Under the pieces are notes generated by a model. It did no database searches. It was not told the DNA's origin and saw only the letters and a program-made list of their open reading frames with translations. Shown piece after piece: positions 12,918 through 13,840 of a DNA stretch of 13,840 bases. Source of the DNA: Chloroflexota bacterium (GTDB taxonomy: Bacteria; Chloroflexota; Anaerolineae; Promineifilales; Promineifilaceae). The position numbers and the translations under genes are program-made. Every line of letters begins with the position of its first letter. The stretch's first letter is position 1. The stretch spans positions 1 through 13,840 of the forward strand of contig JAAEOP010000944.1 in assembly GCA_024223125.1 (NCBI GenBank), in the 5' to 3' direction.

Positions 12918-13840
12918 ATGATGCTCAAGCGAATTTATATTGACAACTACAAATGTTGTGTCAACTTTGACGTTCAGTTTGATTCCATTAACCTCCTATT
13001 AGGTGATAATGGGAGTGGGAAATCAACCATTTTTGAGGTTTTGCGTAAGCTTCAGGGAATTGTGAGTCGCGGCCGTGAAGTTTCTGAATTGTTTTCTTTT
13101 GATGATTTAACACGCTGGCAAAAAACATTAAAGCAGCGTTTCGAGCTTGAGTTAGAAGATAACGGCGGTGTTTATAAATATGAGTTAGAAATTAAATACG
13201 ATCGTACTCGTTCACTTGTTCGTATTTATCAAGAGAAGCTTTGGTTTAATCAGAACTGTTTAATTGACTTTGTGGATGGCAACGCCCAGCTTTATCAGGA
13301 TGATTATTCTCAAGGTCCAGAATATCCATTTGATTGGAATCGATCAGCAATTGGTTCCTTGCCCCCACGCCATGATAATACCAAGTTGACATGGTTTAAA
13401 GAGTGCCTGAAACGGTTCATTATTGTGCAAATAAACCCTTTGCAAATGGAAAGTGAAAGTATTCGAGAAACTGAGTTTTTAGACGCTCAGTGCCGCAATT
13501 TTGTTGATTGGTACAGGCAGATTTCCCAGAATCAAGGTAAAGCCTTTGAGATCACAAAAGTTATTAAGGAAGTTATTGATGGTTTCAACTATTTTAAGTT
13601 TGAGAAAGTGGGAGAGAATCGAAGATTACTTAAGGTTCAACTATCTGATTCGTCATATCGATTTCATGAATTATCAGATGGACAGCGTACCCTGATCACT
13701 CTTTACGCCCTTATTTATTTTACTCAAGATGAGAACTTTACACTTTGTATTGATGAGCCTGAAAACTTTGTTTCTTTGCCGGAAATTCAACCCTGGCTAA
13801 CCGCCTTATATGATTTTTGCATAGATGGTGAATTGCAGTC
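12918..13840 (+). CDS. AAA ATPase of the SMC/RecF-like (AAA_21) type, cut by the window edge
   Basis: The frame is open from ATG 12918 (a second ATG at 12921) to the last base, giving at least 307 residues without a stop. It begins MLKRIYIDNYKCCVNFDV, the usual opening strand of RecF/SMC-like ATPases. Walker A GDNGSGKST is at 29-37, the ABC-type signature LSDGQRT at 252-258, and Walker B LCIDEPEN with Asp279-Glu280. A further C-terminal portion with the switch His is expected past the edge. Such stand-alone ATPases occur in DNA repair and in many phage-defence loci, often next to a nuclease or Toprim protein; the partner, if any, lies outside the window. The gene is visibly AT-richer than its neighbours and holds only one GGCCGT, suggesting horizontal transfer. 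The ribosome-binding site (AAGAGA) is weak. Confidence 0.88.
   Translation, partial: MMLKRIYIDNYKCCVNFDVQFDSINLLLGDNGSGKSTIFEVLRKLQGIVSRGREVSELFSFDDLTRWQKTLKQRFELELEDNGGVYKYELEIKYDRTRSLVRIYQEKLWFNQNCLIDFVDGNAQLYQDDYSQGPEYPFDWNRSAIGSLPPRHDNTKLTWFKECLKRFIIVQINPLQMESESIRETEFLDAQCRNFVDWYRQISQNQGKAFEITKVIKEVIDGFNYFKFEKVGENRRLLKVQLSDSSYRFHELSDGQRTLITLYALIYFTQDENFTLCIDEPENFVSLPEIQPWLTALYDFCIDGELQ

Overview
The window looks like a chromosomal segment of a mesophilic Chloroflexota bacterium, probably in or near Anaerolineae. This is inferred from four things: a secreted subtilase ending in a YLPL-type tail, a STAND-ATPase/Ser-Thr kinase fusion, a quinate-dehydrogenase-like protein of a type I associate with Chloroflexota and Deinococcota, and the general base composition. 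No rRNA, tRNA, CRISPR array or complete insertion sequence was seen.

Layout. Bases 1-493 hold a C-terminal remnant of what looks like a membrane glycosyltransferase. It converges on an intact minus-strand GtrB/DPM1-like polyprenyl-phosphate glycosyltransferase (514-1452). Next come two minus-strand genes 6 bases apart: an endonuclease/exonuclease/phosphatase-fold enzyme (1614-2375) and, upstream of it, a TPR protein whose reading frame is broken by one missing base near 3222-3225. A divergent plus-strand promoter with a perfect 16-bp leader hairpin drives a secreted S8 protease (3589-5154). A likely four-gene operon follows (5263-8563): a quinate/shikimate-dehydrogenase-like protein, a MobA-like nucleotidyltransferase, a PAP2 phosphatase, and a deoxynucleoside kinase fused to a MazG-like pyrophosphohydrolase domain. 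Bases 8600-10290 (minus) look like an acquired, partly decayed patch: an alpha/beta-hydrolase fragment joined out of frame to a GNAT fragment, then an intact choline/ethanolamine kinase of eukaryotic type. After a gene-poor stretch, an extended -10 promoter leads to a 656-residue STAND-ATPase/Ser-Thr kinase fusion (10803-12773). A REP-pair-like element separates it from an AT-richer SMC/RecF-type AAA ATPase (12918 to the edge), which may begin a defence locus.

Two sequence-level patterns run through the window. The palindromic octamer ACGGCCGT occurs at least 25 times (about 0.2 expected for a random 8-mer), in genes and between them, but is scarce in the segments that otherwise look acquired. 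Short word-based repeats (GAGATTGG-, GTGGCTGG- and ACTTGCA-type) sit just 5' of five gene starts, several of them able to form hairpins in the presumed mRNA leader. Together the genes touch cell-envelope glycosylation and lipid phosphate chemistry, nucleotide salvage and pool cleaning, secreted proteolysis and signalling. No single pathway joining all of them can be proved from this sequence.
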